A DNA stretch of 64,000 nt from SZAS-18 sp038322235 (GCA_038322235.1 JBBQFQ010000003.1:62001-126000); one strand, 5' to 3'. Positions 43,213 through 52,785 are shown, numbered from the stretch's first letter. The notes: generated by a model from the sequence alone, not told the origin. A program made the numbers and translations.

Positions 43213-44771
43213 ACCCGTCACTGAATTCCAAATCGCTGCGCGTTCTCGTCGACTTGACGCATCTGCTTCCCGGCGGGGCAAACGGCGGGGTGAAGCCGTT
43301 CCTCTTTGAACTCATCGCGTGGTTGGGAAGACAGGCCGGAGGGAACGTGCAGATACTCTTCCTTACCCGGGCCAGCTCGCATGCCGAGGTCCGTGAACGC
43401 CTTGCCCGGCTCCAGGATGAACTGATCTGCGTCCTCGACGACGGGGTTGGTCCGCCGGCGACGCACCGCGGGATGCCACGAGAGCGCGTTGCCCTCCCCC
43501 CACCCGCACACCTTGCTCAGGAGCTCAGCGCGGACGTGCTTTACTGCCCGTTCGGTCCGCCGGATTTCGCCTGCCCGGGGATTCCCATCGTCAGCCTCGT
43601 GGTCGATGTGCTGCACCGCGACTTCCCCGAGTCGATCCCGGCGGCGGAGATTGCCCATCGGGAAGCGTACTTCGCGCGCATCCTCGCTCACGCGGATGTG
43701 ATTCAGTGCATCTCGCAACACGTCGCGCGGAGGCTCGGCGAGCTCTATGCCATCACCCCCGAGCGCGCGTTCGTGACGTACATCGCGACCCAGACGCGTC
43801 TCGCAGCGTCCCACCAGAAAGCGTCTGCCCCGAGAAGCGGCGCGCCGTACTTTTTCTTCCCCGCAAACGCCTGGGTTCATAAGAATCACGAGGCGCTCCT
43901 GCTCGCCTTCCGGATCTATCGCGAGAGATGCGCGGCCCGCGGGATCGAGCCCTGGCGTCTCGCGCTGACCGGTCACGAGGACGAGCGCTGGCACTTTCTG
44001 CGCGGCCTCGCCGGCACTCTCCGCCTCGGCGACAGCGTGGATTTCCACGGCTTCGTCCCGGCGGAACGCTTGCGAGAATTGTGGCGCGGTGCCGGGGCGC
44101 TCGTCTTTCCCTCCTTGCACGAGGGGTTCGGCATCCCGCTCCTCGAGGCGATGTCCTTCGGCGTTCCCATCATCGCCAGTAACGCAACCTGCCTGCCGGA
44201 GATCGGCGGCGACGCGTGCCTCTTCGTCGATGCCCGGCGGCCTCTGGACCTCGCCGATGCGATGGAGCGGCTCGCGGGCGATCCGGACCTTGCCGCCAAG
44301 CTCGCTTCCCGGGGCCGGGGTCGCCTCCTCGCCTTCAACTTCGCGCACGAAGCCGGCAAACTCCTCGAGCACCTTCAGACGCTCGCCCGCGAGCAGAAAG
44401 GCGCGGGCCGCCGCACGGCCACCGGCATTCACGCCGACGGTTGGACGGAGGCAAGCGGGACCCTCTCGCTCCCCCGGGCGGCGGAGGGCCTGCACTGCCT
44501 GACGATCGAGTGCCGGGCGATCGCGGCCGACCGCCGGGTCATCCTGCGCGCCGGAGACACCGAATTCGGCGGGTTCGATCTTCCCGCATACGCGGCTGGC
44601 CGGCTCGAGCTTCCGTTCCGGGCACCGGGAGGGGACCCGCTCCGGATCAGCGTCCCCAATGCCGCCAGCCTCTCACCGAGTGACCTCCGTTGTCACGGCG
44701 TGCACCTCGAGCGCGTCCGGTTAACGGGTCCTGATGGCACCGTCACCACCATTTTCCCCCTCTCTGTCTGA
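43209..44771 (+). CDS. Family 4 glycosyltransferase with C-terminal extension
   Basis: 520 residues. The GT-B core (about 1-395) has LVDLTHLLPGGANGGV at the N-terminus, a linker FFFPANAWVHKNHEALLLAF, and the donor-site E-x7-E motif in HEGFGIPLLEAMSFGVP (about 305). About 120 extra residues follow (from about 400), beta-rich by pattern (LHCLTIECRAI, then FGGFDLPAYAAGRLELPF), which look like a small jelly-roll or carbohydrate-binding module and recall domains in rhamnan-type polysaccharide enzymes. It overlaps both neighbours (4 bp before, 1 bp after), so it is translationally coupled. Confidence 0.85.
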   Translation: MNPSLNSKSLRVLVDLTHLLPGGANGGVKPFLFELIAWLGRQAGGNVQILFLTRASSHAEVRERLARLQDELICVLDDGVGPPATHRGMPRERVALPPPAHLAQELSADVLYCPFGPPDFACPGIPIVSLVVDVLHRDFPESIPAAEIAHREAYFARILAHADVIQCISQHVARRLGELYAITPERAFVTYIATQTRLAASHQKASAPRSGAPYFFFPANAWVHKNHEALLLAFRIYRERCAARGIEPWRLALTGHEDERWHFLRGLAGTLRLGDSVDFHGFVPAERLRELWRGAGALVFPSLHEGFGIPLLEAMSFGVPIIASNATCLPEIGGDACLFVDARRPLDLADAMERLAGDPDLAAKLASRGRGRLLAFNFAHEAGKLLEHLQTLAREQKGAGRRTATGIHADGWTEASGTLSLPRAAEGLHCLTIECRAIAADRRVILRAGDTEFGGFDLPAYAAGRLELPFRAPGGDPLRISVPNAASLSPSDLRCHGVHLERVRLTGPDGTVTTIFPLSV

Positions 44772-45652
44772 TGAGGGTCTCGATCGTCATTCCCAGCTAT
44801 AACCAGGGTCGATTCCTCCGGGCGACGCTCGAGAGCATCCTCACGCAGGAGGGTGAACCGGCCGAGGTGCTCGTCTTCGACGGCGGGAGCACGGATGACT
44901 CCGTGGCCATTCTGAAGGAATACGGCGAGCGGATCTCCTGGGTGTCGAAGCGGGATCACGGCCAGTCCGATGCCATCAATAAAGGCCTGCGCGAGGCATC
45001 GGGCGAGATTCTCGCGTACTTGAATTCGGACGACGTCTACTTCCCGGGAGCGCTCGAGGCCGTGCGGCGGCATTTTGCATCCGATTCCGCGAGCAAGGTC
45101 GTTTACGGACGAGCGCACCATCTGAAGGAAGATGGCCGCTACCTCGAGGACTATCCGACGGAACGATGGAACTATGGCCGTCTGCAGGAGACGTGTTTTC
45201 TCTGCCAGCCCGCCACCTTCTGGCGCCGGGAAGTCGTCGAGGAGTTCGGGGTCTTCGATCCCGACCTCCAGTACGCGATGGACTACGAGTATTGGTTACG
45301 GATCGGGAAACACCACGCCTTCGCCTACCTTTCCGACGCCCCGGCCCTGGCCGGTTCCCGACTGCATGGCGACACGAAAACGTTGAGCGCGCGCGTAAAG
45401 GTTCACCGCGAGACGCTCCGCGTCGTCCAGCGTCACGGCGGTTCGTGCACCGCCGTGCAGGGCTGGTTGCGTCACCTGGCCCACTACCGCACGATCGACG
45501 AGTGCGGAGAACCAGCGAACGCCGGCGAGCAGCGCGTTTTCGTCACCCGTTGGGCCACCCACACGCTTCTCGCCGCCCGCGAATTCGGCGTGCCCCTCGA
45601 TGAGCTCGGTCTGGCGGAGATCGGTCGGCACGTCACCGCCGCCAACATCTGA
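44771..45652 (+). CDS. Family 2 glycosyltransferase, paralogue of the 39268 enzyme
   Basis: 293 residues with GT-A motifs VSIVIPSYNQGRFLRATLESI, VFDGGSTDDSV, LNSDD (metal site, about residue 86) and MDYEYWLRIG (about 170). The middle shares LKEDGxxLExYPTExWxYxRLQ, CFLCQPAxFWRREVV and LAGSRLHxxTKTLS with the product of 39268-40164. The start ATG overlaps the previous stop by one base (TGATG). It probably adds a similar sugar at a different step of the same glycan. Confidence 0.9.
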   Translation: MRVSIVIPSYNQGRFLRATLESILTQEGEPAEVLVFDGGSTDDSVAILKEYGERISWVSKRDHGQSDAINKGLREASGEILAYLNSDDVYFPGALEAVRRHFASDSASKVVYGRAHHLKEDGRYLEDYPTERWNYGRLQETCFLCQPATFWRREVVEEFGVFDPDLQYAMDYEYWLRIGKHHAFAYLSDAPALAGSRLHGDTKTLSARVKVHRETLRVVQRHGGSCTAVQGWLRHLAHYRTIDECGEPANAGEQRVFVTRWATHTLLAAREFGVPLDELGLAEIGRHVTAANI

Positions 45653-45657
45653 TTCCC

Positions 45658-46785
45658 ATGCGCATCGGCTTTGACGTCGCCCAGACTTGTACCGAACGCG
45701 CCGGCTGCGGTTGGTTCGCCCACTCGCTCGCCGATGCAATCGCCTCGGCTTCGGGCAAGCACGAACTTGTCCTCTACCACCACTTCGGCGACTGGCTCAA
45801 TGCGAGCACGGCGGGCGGCACTCTACTGACCGGGTCGCGGGTCAGCACGCCTCTGGCCGGTCTGGATGCCGCCGCCGCTGCCGCCGTCTGGGCGGACTGT
45901 GCACACCCTCTTCTGGGCTCGCCGGACATCGTGCACGCAAACTCTTACCGTGCACCTCACGTGGCAGGCGCACGCCTGGTCTACACCGTTTATGACGTCT
46001 CGTACTGGACCGTGCCGGAATTCACGACGGACGCGAACCGATTGGCGTGTCAGACGGGGACGCTCGCGGCCCTCGCGATGGCGGACGGTTTTGTTTTCAT
46101 CTCGCAAAGCGCGCGCGACGAGTTCGAGTCGGTCTTGCCGGGCTGGCTGAACGAACGGAACAAGCCATCCGTGGTCATCCCGCTAGGCGCGCGTGCGCCC
46201 GTCCCCGGCGGCATGCTCCCGGAAAAAGCTCGGGGTGTCGACGCATTCTGGCTGGCCGTCGGTACGCTTGAGCCGCGCAAGAACTATGAGGCACTCCTAA
46301 TCGCGATCGGCGAGTATCACGCCCGAAGTTCCCGTCGGCACCCGCTGCTGATCGCCGGCGGAGGCGGCTGGAAATCCTCCGCCCTTCGGACAGAACTGGA
46401 GCGACTCGAGTCCAGCGGAGCGGTGCGTTACCTCGGATACGTCAGCGATGCGGAGCTTTCCGCCCTCTACACGGCCGCTACGGGATTCGTCTTTCCTAGC
46501 TGGTACGAGGGATTCGGCCTTCCGGTGCTCGAGGCGATGACCCATGGCTGCCCGGTCATCTCATCGGATCGCACCAGCCTGCGCGAAGTCGGTGGGACTG
46601 CGGCTCTCTATGTCGACCCGGCGGAACCGGGGACCATCGTCGAAGCCTTGCTGCGATTGGAATCGGGGCCAGATCAGATAACTCGCCGTCGGCTCTGCCG
46701 GGAGCAGGCGGCGAAATTTTGTTGGGAATCCGCCGCACGTGACTGTCTAGCCTTTTACGGCGACGTGTTGCGAAGAAGCCGTTAG
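45658..46785 (+). CDS. Family 4 glycosyltransferase
   Basis: A 375-residue GT-B enzyme: MRIGFDVAQTCTERAGCGWFA at the N-terminus, FVFISQSARDEF in the first domain, AVGTLEPRKNYEALLIAI at the linker (about 200), and the donor-site E-x7-E in YEGFGLPVLEAMTHGCPVIS (about 282). It starts 5 bp after the GT2 gene and its stop abuts the next start. The product probably retains its donor sugar configuration, as usual for GT4. Confidence 0.9.
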   Translation: MRIGFDVAQTCTERAGCGWFAHSLADAIASASGKHELVLYHHFGDWLNASTAGGTLLTGSRVSTPLAGLDAAAAAAVWADCAHPLLGSPDIVHANSYRAPHVAGARLVYTVYDVSYWTVPEFTTDANRLACQTGTLAALAMADGFVFISQSARDEFESVLPGWLNERNKPSVVIPLGARAPVPGGMLPEKARGVDAFWLAVGTLEPRKNYEALLIAIGEYHARSSRRHPLLIAGGGGWKSSALRTELERLESSGAVRYLGYVSDAELSALYTAATGFVFPSWYEGFGLPVLEAMTHGCPVISSDRTSLREVGGTAALYVDPAEPGTIVEALLRLESGPDQITRRRLCREQAAKFCWESAARDCLAFYGDVLRRSR

Positions 46786-47622
46786 GTGACGGTCACCGAG
46801 TCGACCCCGGTTCAAGATCGAGCAGCCTCCGCCAACGGTTACGCGAATCCTTTCCACATGAGCAAGAACGACGAGATCGAATACATCCAGACGGTCGCGA
46901 GAACGGAGAGTGTCCCGGTCGACACCTTCTCCGACTACCTGGCCAGAAAGCCATTTTCAGATGCGAAATGCTGGGAATACCTCGCCGACTTTGCACAGAT
47001 CCTTGCCCAACTGCCGGTCGCGCCCGCCCGCCTCCTCGACCTCGGCTGTGGGAGCGGCTGGACCACGGAGATGTTTGCCCGGTGCGGCTACAATGCCGTC
47101 GGTGTGGATATCGCTCCCGATTTCATCGCGCTGGCCAACCGAAAGCTCGCCCCGGGACTCGATCTCCACTTCAAGTGCCATGATTACGAACGGAGCGTTC
47201 CCTTCGGCGAGTTCGACTGCGTCGTGATCTTCGACGCCCTGCACCATGCAGACGACCCGTCGCTGGTGGTTCATCGCGCGGCCGAGGCGCTCCGCCCGGG
47301 CGGCACCTTCGTCGTTCTGGAGCCCGGGGCGGGGCACTCCACCACCGCGGATAGCATTGGTGTGATGGAAAAATACGGCACGACCGAAAAGGACATGCCA
47401 TTTTCCTTCTTTAGTCCGTTTCTTTGCCAGGCGGGCTTCACGAACGTGCGCCAGTACCTCCGCGTCCGCCAACTCCCGCTCGTCAATCTGGCTACCGCGG
47501 TCGGCCCTTATCACCAAATTCAGCACGCCACCGGTCTTTGCTTTGAAGTGGCTCAAAACGGCCTCACCTCGCTTGTCGTGGCGCAGAAGGGGGACGGGAA
47601 AGATCCCAGTTCACCAGAATGA
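46786..47622 (+). CDS. Class I SAM-dependent methyltransferase
   Basis: 278 residues starting at GTG 46786, directly after the previous stop. Motif I is LLDLGCGSGWTTEMFA (about residue 83), with VGVDIAPDFIALA for the ribose-binding acidic strand. VIFDALHHADDP (about 148) and LRPGGTFVVLEPGAG are motifs II/III. The C-terminal part ends in FEVAQNGLTSLVVAQKG. It probably methylates a sugar or glycan end, judged only from its place in the cluster. It overlaps the next gene by 4 bp (ATGA). Confidence 0.85.
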   Translation: MTVTESTPVQDRAASANGYANPFHMSKNDEIEYIQTVARTESVPVDTFSDYLARKPFSDAKCWEYLADFAQILAQLPVAPARLLDLGCGSGWTTEMFARCGYNAVGVDIAPDFIALANRKLAPGLDLHFKCHDYERSVPFGEFDCVVIFDALHHADDPSLVVHRAAEALRPGGTFVVLEPGAGHSTTADSIGVMEKYGTTEKDMPFSFFSPFLCQAGFTNVRQYLRVRQLPLVNLATAVGPYHQIQHATGLCFEVAQNGLTSLVVAQKGDGKDPSSPE

Positions 47623-49673
47623 ACGGCTCTCCGAAACGCGAAGCGACAAATCAGGCGGGGGATCGCGATCCCGCATCGCTCTGGCGGTGGCGGCAGCTTC
47701 TGCCTTTGCTCCTGCTTGCCCTGCTCCATGGCGTAGTAGTGCTGCAGTGGTCCGCGCGGCACGGCCGCTTAGCACAGGAAATCACCTTCGACGACAACGG
47801 CTACTTCATCGATGGCCTGCAGCGCCTGAACGCACTCCACGCCGGGGGCCTCCCGGGTCTCTGGACCAGCCTGTGGCAGGCGCCTCCGCACAGCCCGTAT
47901 TCGTCCCTCACGGCCATGACTGCTTTCGCGTTCTGCGGAGTCGAGGATTGGGCTCCCTATTTCTCGAATTCGCTTCTCATCTTTCTTCTGCTTTGGGCGG
48001 TCGACCACATTGTTCGGAGCGAAACCATCCTCCGGCGGTTACTAGCAAGCGCCGTAACGCTTTCGATTCCATTTTGCTTCACAGCGGTGCACGACTTTCG
48101 GCCCGACTTCGCGGTTGCACTGTTCACAGCCGTGGGCGTGATGCTGACCGCCGAGGCCGCGACCGCGCGAGTGGAGTCCGGGGCGAACGAAATCTCGGGA
48201 TTCCGGTTGGGCCTCGGCGGACTCACACTAGGCGCGGCTTTCCTCACTAAACCCTCGTTTTTTCTGCATACCTTCATTCTGAGCGCGTACGCCGGAGGAC
48301 TCGTCCTAGCCGCCGGCGCAGGCTGGCTGAGTGGCCCGCGTGCCGCGCTTCGGAGGCGGGCTGTGGAATTGGGGACTTTTTCCGCCTGCGTCATCCTCCC
48401 GCCGTTGCCGCTCTATGTTCGGGACTACCTGCATATCTTCACCTATTTCGCCAGTAACACCGGTCAGGGCGCGGATGCGTCCCTCTGGCGGCTCAAGGGG
48501 ACGACTTTCGGGGTGGTTTCCCAGTATCTGGTGAGCGGGCCGATGGGTCAGATGCTCGGAAACTACCTCTGGGTGTTCTCTCTCGTTCTGGCCGTCGGAG
48601 CCGCCGTCGGGTTCCTCCTCCGAGAGCGACGATTCGTCCTGCCCGTTTTCCTCTCGACGGCGGCCCTCGGTTCGTTGGCGATCATGATCTACGGCCGATT
48701 AGCCAACAGTTTCTTTGGGCTGACCTACCAGATTCTGCTGCTTTTCGGAGCTTTGGCAGCCGCGCGCGCGCTGCGACAAACAAGCGCGTGGCTTGGAACA
48801 GCCGCTTTCGTCGTGATGGCGGTGGCGCTCTTTGGGAATCTCGCGCTCCCCGGTCGGAACGCGTACGCAAGATCGTTGCTCGATCCGCCAAACCCTGAGA
48901 TTGGGGCCGCGACTCGCGGGATCGCCGAAACCGTCCTGCGACAGCTTCCACCCTCTCCGCCAGGGCGCGAACGAGCCCCAGTTCGAATTGGATTCACTTT
49001 TGCCGGCGAAGTGAACTCCAGTTCCGTCGAATGGGTAGCACTAAAGCACGGGCTCGTGCTGAACACCGATGATGCTCACCGGCTTTCGCGCGCGAACGAA
49101 ATCGAGGCGTTAATCGCGAAATGCGATCTGATCGTAGCTGTCGAGCCAGGGACTTTGGGGCCCTATCCATGGCTTCCTTCGACCAGCGCACAGGGAACTG
49201 TCCTGGAACACCTCATTGCGAACGCCGTCTACACCGAGGTCGCCCGCTTCCCGGCCGCCGGCGGCGGTTATCGAATGTTCCGAAGGGAGAGTCTCACCAC
49301 TTTTGGCTGGCCGACTTTGGCTGAAGGTCTCCTCCCAATCGAAGGACCGTTCCCACAGTGGGGCCTCGGCCTTGTGCGTTGGGGAACCGCTCCCGCCACC
49401 CGCTTAAATCTGCCCTCGGAGGGGGCACAGACCGGATCCCTGGAGCTGGAAGCGCGGTCACGACCCGGGCAGCGCCTCACCGTCCGCATTAACGGCGTCG
49501 AAGCAGGCATCCACGCTTTCACGACTTTCGACTTCGAAAGTGCCACCATTCCGCTGCTGTTTCGGCAGGGAAACAATGCGCTCGAGATTGCCTACGAACT
49601 CTCGGAGCCCGCATCGTCGGATGCCGTCATCCGCGCAGTCTTGTATCGCAACCTGGAGGTAAGGCGCCGCTAG
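47619..49673 (+). CDS. Polytopic membrane protein, GT-C glycosyltransferase-like
   Basis: 684 residues. A first membrane helix (about 27-43) is followed by a loop with FDDNGYFIDGL (about 54-64), the position where GT-C enzymes carry their acidic active site. About ten more hydrophobic helices run to about 420 (for example FSNSLLIFLLLWAVDHIV, LGGLTLGAAFLTKPSFFL, LNFQ-free YQILLLFGALAAARAL). The C-terminal 250 residues are soluble, with VRIGFTFAGEVNSSSVEWVAL and a beta-rich end. It may transfer a lipid-linked sugar on the periplasmic side; a flippase or polymerase role is not excluded. Overlaps with both neighbours suggest coupling. Confidence 0.65.
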   Translation: MNGSPKREATNQAGDRDPASLWRWRQLLPLLLLALLHGVVVLQWSARHGRLAQEITFDDNGYFIDGLQRLNALHAGGLPGLWTSLWQAPPHSPYSSLTAMTAFAFCGVEDWAPYFSNSLLIFLLLWAVDHIVRSETILRRLLASAVTLSIPFCFTAVHDFRPDFAVALFTAVGVMLTAEAATARVESGANEISGFRLGLGGLTLGAAFLTKPSFFLHTFILSAYAGGLVLAAGAGWLSGPRAALRRRAVELGTFSACVILPPLPLYVRDYLHIFTYFASNTGQGADASLWRLKGTTFGVVSQYLVSGPMGQMLGNYLWVFSLVLAVGAAVGFLLRERRFVLPVFLSTAALGSLAIMIYGRLANSFFGLTYQILLLFGALAAARALRQTSAWLGTAAFVVMAVALFGNLALPGRNAYARSLLDPPNPEIGAATRGIAETVLRQLPPSPPGRERAPVRIGFTFAGEVNSSSVEWVALKHGLVLNTDDAHRLSRANEIEALIAKCDLIVAVEPGTLGPYPWLPSTSAQGTVLEHLIANAVYTEVARFPAAGGGYRMFRRESLTTFGWPTLAEGLLPIEGPFPQWGLGLVRWGTAPATRLNLPSEGAQTGSLELEARSRPGQRLTVRINGVEAGIHAFTTFDFESATIPLLFRQGNNALEIAYELSEPASSDAVIRAVLYRNLEVRRR

Positions 49674-50356
49674 TGGACTTCGATCGCTTCGCGAAGACGT
49701 ATGGAGAAAAGCTGGACCAGTCGATCAGCTACTGTTCGTTGACCCACGATTTTTTCACCCGGGTGAAGGCCGCCCACCTGTGTGCCGAGGTGGAGACGGT
49801 GGCGGGACGGGGCGCTCAGCCCGCCATCCTGGACCTCGGCTGTGGCGGCGGACTGACGGATGTCCTGTTGAAGGGACGGTTTCAACGTCTCCAGGGTTTG
49901 GACGTCTCCCATCAGCTAATCGAGCAAGCACGACTGCGCAATCCTGAGGTGCCTTACTCAACCTACGATGGAACGCGCTCGAACTTTCCCGACTCGACCT
50001 TCGATTTCGTCTTCGCGATTTGTGTCTGGCACCATGTCCCCCCGGCCCAATGGCACCGATTTGCGGCCGAGTGTTTCCGACTCACCCGTCCGGGCGGAAC
50101 GATCTTGGTGTATGAACACAACCCGTATAATCCGTTGACCCGACTGACGGTGGCTCGGTGCGAATTTGACGCCGATGCGGCACTGCTGACCCCGAGTAGG
50201 ATCCGCACACTTCTTACCGAGGCTGGATTCACCGCCGGGAAGACGGAATTCTTGATCTTTCTCCCTTTCGATCGCCCGTGGTGCCGCGCGCTGGAAGCGA
50301 GGCTACTTCGAAGAATCCCGCTTGGAGCGCAGTTTGTCGTCAGCGCTCGCAAGTAA
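49673..50356 (+). CDS. Class I SAM-dependent methyltransferase
   Basis: 227 residues from GTG 49673, which overlaps the previous stop by one base; GGAGGT lies 12 bp upstream. Motif I is AILDLGCGGGLTDVLL (about residue 50), LQGLDVSHQLIEQAR is the ribose-binding strand, FDFVFAICVWHHVPPAQW is the motif II region, and LTRPGGTILVYEHNPYNPLTR is motif III. The end resembles ubiquinone/malonyl methyltransferases of this superfamily, but the substrate is unknown. It is the last plus-strand gene before the convergent GtrB-like gene (18-bp gap). Confidence 0.85.
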   Translation: MDFDRFAKTYGEKLDQSISYCSLTHDFFTRVKAAHLCAEVETVAGRGAQPAILDLGCGGGLTDVLLKGRFQRLQGLDVSHQLIEQARLRNPEVPYSTYDGTRSNFPDSTFDFVFAICVWHHVPPAQWHRFAAECFRLTRPGGTILVYEHNPYNPLTRLTVARCEFDADAALLTPSRIRTLLTEAGFTAGKTEFLIFLPFDRPWCRALEARLLRRIPLGAQFVVSARK

Positions 50357-50374
50357 TGGGCCAGAACCCATCGT

Positions 50375-51337
50375 TCAGTTTATCCTTTCCCGCACGATGA
50401 AGAGCGGGCGATTCTTAGCCTGCATCGTCAGTCGACCGAGATATTCGCCGATGATCCCAAGTACAAATAACTGCACGCTGCCGAGCAGCAGCACCACGAC
50501 GATGAGGCTGGTCCACCCTTGAACGGTGTGGCCGAAAAACCACTGGACGATCGAATAAATCGCCAAAAAGAATGCCATAAGCCCGACCGCGCCTCCGAGA
50601 TAAGTCGCCGCAATGAGCGGTTTAGTAGAGAAACTCGTAACCGCGTCCAGAGCGAAACGGATCATTTTCCGAAGTGGGTATTTCGAGGTACCCGCCGCGC
50701 GTTCCTGCCGCTCGTAAAGGAGGGGAACTTGGCGAAACCCGAGCCAGCTCACCATGCCGCGGATGAACCGGGATTGCTCGGGCAGTCGTAAGAATTCCTC
50801 GAGCACCCTTCGCCGCATTAAACGGAAGTCACCCGTGTCCGCGGGAATGCTCGTATCTGCCAAATAGTTCAGCGTTCGATAGAACGCGGCCGCACTGACT
50901 TTCTTGAACCAAGTCTCCCCTTCGCGTCGGGTGCGCTGCCCAAAGACGACATCCGCACCCTCCTCCATCACCTGAAGCATTTCGCGGAGTAGTTCTGGTG
51001 GATCCTGAAGATCGGCGTCAATCACCAGAATAAACTCTCCCCGGGCATGGTGCAGTGCGGCGGTCAACGCGAGTTGATGTCCGTGGTTTCGAGAGAGGTC
51101 GATGCCAACAAATGCCGGATCGGCGATACATTGAGCGCGCACGACCTGCCACGTGGCATCGCCGGATCCGTCATTCACGAGAATGATCTCGAAGGATCGT
51201 CCGGTCGCGCGGCACGACGCGATCATCCGTTCGCAAAACGTTGGAAGCACCTCGGCCTCGTTGTAGCACGGCACCACGACAGAGATGGCTGGCCGTGCTT
51301 TCTCGTCTGTATTCGGAGTCGCCGAAGGCATAGCCAT
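50375..51337 (-). CDS. Polyprenyl-phosphate glycosyltransferase (GtrB/DPM1-like)
   Basis: 320 residues. The GT2 domain has ISVVVPCYNEAEVLPTF, ILVNDGSGDATW, VIDADLQDPPELL (metal site, about residue 112) and TGDFRLMRRRVL. RGMVSWLGFRQVPLLYERQER (about 208) leads into an amphipathic region. Two C-terminal membrane helices follow (about 243-265 and 276-298), with IIGEYLGRL at the end. Such enzymes load a sugar onto undecaprenyl or polyprenyl phosphate for use by GT-C enzymes, which fits the GT-C-like neighbour at 47619. It is on the minus strand against the cluster. The start is ATG 51337 or 51331. Confidence 0.92.
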   Translation of the reverse strand: MAMPSATPNTDEKARPAISVVVPCYNEAEVLPTFCERMIASCRATGRSFEIILVNDGSGDATWQVVRAQCIADPAFVGIDLSRNHGHQLALTAALHHARGEFILVIDADLQDPPELLREMLQVMEEGADVVFGQRTRREGETWFKKVSAAAFYRTLNYLADTSIPADTGDFRLMRRRVLEEFLRLPEQSRFIRGMVSWLGFRQVPLLYERQERAAGTSKYPLRKMIRFALDAVTSFSTKPLIAATYLGGAVGLMAFFLAIYSIVQWFFGHTVQGWTSLIVVVLLLGSVQLFVLGIIGEYLGRLTMQAKNRPLFIVRERIN

Positions 51338-51837
51338 AGGCTAGCTCGATTAGACTTTCGTGCTAGCACGGAGCGGTGCAATCGCGAGAGGATCCCGTGC
51401 TCGGGGGCGCCCGCTACTCAAGCGCGGCGGTCTCAGAAGAACCAGTTTTCGGCCCCACCCCCCGGGCTCGACTGGAGCGACCGGCCGCAAACAAAGTTCT
51501 TCAGCCGGGCGGCAACCATTGGCCCTCCCAAGGGTTCACGCTCCCAAGGTGACCTGCCGCGAACCCCGCCACCGCCTTCCTGAAGAAAATTGACCAGATG
51601 CTGTCTCCTTCGCGCCAATGAGGACGTCCAGATGTCTGTCGCAAAACGAATCCGACGTGTCCGACTCAACCTGCAAACTTTGTGACATTATTGACCCAAC
51701 GGCGGGCGGCCCGCCGTAACGTGTTCCTCCTGAACGGTTCTTCTCCCGAATAGCGCGATTCTTGAAATGTAACCGGGATAGCCGACGTTCGACGCTGGCC
51801 CTCGTCCTGCTCTGCCTCCCGACTCTCTAAGTAACCG
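51338..51837. other. 500-bp non-coding divergent gap
   Basis: No convincing gene. The stretch separates the GtrB-like gene (minus) from the GT2 gene at 51838 (plus), so it should contain promoters for both. It holds one clear hairpin, ACGGCGGG-CGG-CCCGCCGT (51699-51717), about 120 bp before the plus-strand ATG. TTGTGACATTATTGACCC just upstream is locally AT-rich. No T-run follows the hairpin, so an operator is as likely as a terminator. Confidence 0.5.
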
Positions 51838-52785
51838 ATGGATTTTTCAGTCATCATCCGCGTCGCCAACGGACGCGAATATCTCAGAGCGTGCATCGCC
51901 AGCATCGAGCGGACGCTGGGTGGGCGGCGGGATCTTGAAGTCATCGTCGCGGATGACGGGGATCCCCGCCTGTCGCAAGCCGAGCTGGCAACCCTCCGCC
52001 GCCCGCGCTACCGCACCCTGGCCCTCGCGAGCGCCGGCGGGGACGCCGCGGTGCGAAACGCCGCGGTCGCCAGCGCTCGCGGTCGCCACCTCATTTTCCT
52101 CGATGACGACACGGTGCTCACGGGGGACTGGCTCACGCCGATGCGCCGGGCCCTCGCCCGTGCCCCCCGGGCGGGAGTGATAGGAAACGTACATCGCGAC
52201 GCCTGGACCGGACTGCTCGATCACGCAGGAATCAGCTTCGGCCCCGAAAACGACCCCGTGCCGTTCGGCCGCGATCTCCCCTCCCCTCCCACTGGGGAAT
52301 GGTCGAGGTGGCCCGCGGCGGGAGGCGCCTGCTGCCTGATGCGCCGGGATCTCTTTCAGCGACTCGGCGGATTCGACGAGGCTTTCGGGGACGGGTTCGA
52401 GGATATCGATTTCTGTCTGCGGGCGGGCGAGGTCGGCCGGCAGCACTATGTCGCGCACCGGAGCGTCATCTACCATCATCTGAACGCCTCACCCGGCGGG
52501 ACCTCCCAGTATCGCGCGAATCTCCAGCGCTTTCAGGCTCGCTGGTCGCCCACGCTCGACGCTTGGGCCGAACGCTGCGGCGTCGAAGCGGGAACCCGGG
52601 GGAGCCGGGAAGCCGGGGTCCATGAACGGCAGCGCTACTGGAACGACGGCTGGCGCTACGTCCGCAAGCATCTGCTTGCGCCCTGGCGCTATAACTCGGC
52701 CCGACTGAGCCAGGCCGTCACCAAAATCGTCGAAGGCCGCCCACAGCCTCGCGGCCTGGACGGTGAGCAGCGGTTCTTCGCGTGA
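51838..52785 (+). CDS. Family 2 glycosyltransferase
   Basis: 315 residues. MDFSVIIRVANGREYLRACIASIE is the GT-A start, VIVADDGDPRLS the nucleotide-binding strand, and LIFLDDDTVLTGDWL (about residue 82) carries the metal motif. GGACCLMRRDLFQRLGGFDEAFGDGFEDIDFCLR (about 162-195) is the acceptor and ED region typical of rhamnosyltransferase-like GT2 enzymes. It begins a second small unit after the 500-bp gap. Its TGA overlaps a GTG that could start the next gene. Confidence 0.88.
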   Translation: MDFSVIIRVANGREYLRACIASIERTLGGRRDLEVIVADDGDPRLSQAELATLRRPRYRTLALASAGGDAAVRNAAVASARGRHLIFLDDDTVLTGDWLTPMRRALARAPRAGVIGNVHRDAWTGLLDHAGISFGPENDPVPFGRDLPSPPTGEWSRWPAAGGACCLMRRDLFQRLGGFDEAFGDGFEDIDFCLRAGEVGRQHYVAHRSVIYHHLNASPGGTSQYRANLQRFQARWSPTLDAWAERCGVEAGTRGSREAGVHERQRYWNDGWRYVRKHLLAPWRYNSARLSQAVTKIVEGRPQPRGLDGEQRFFA

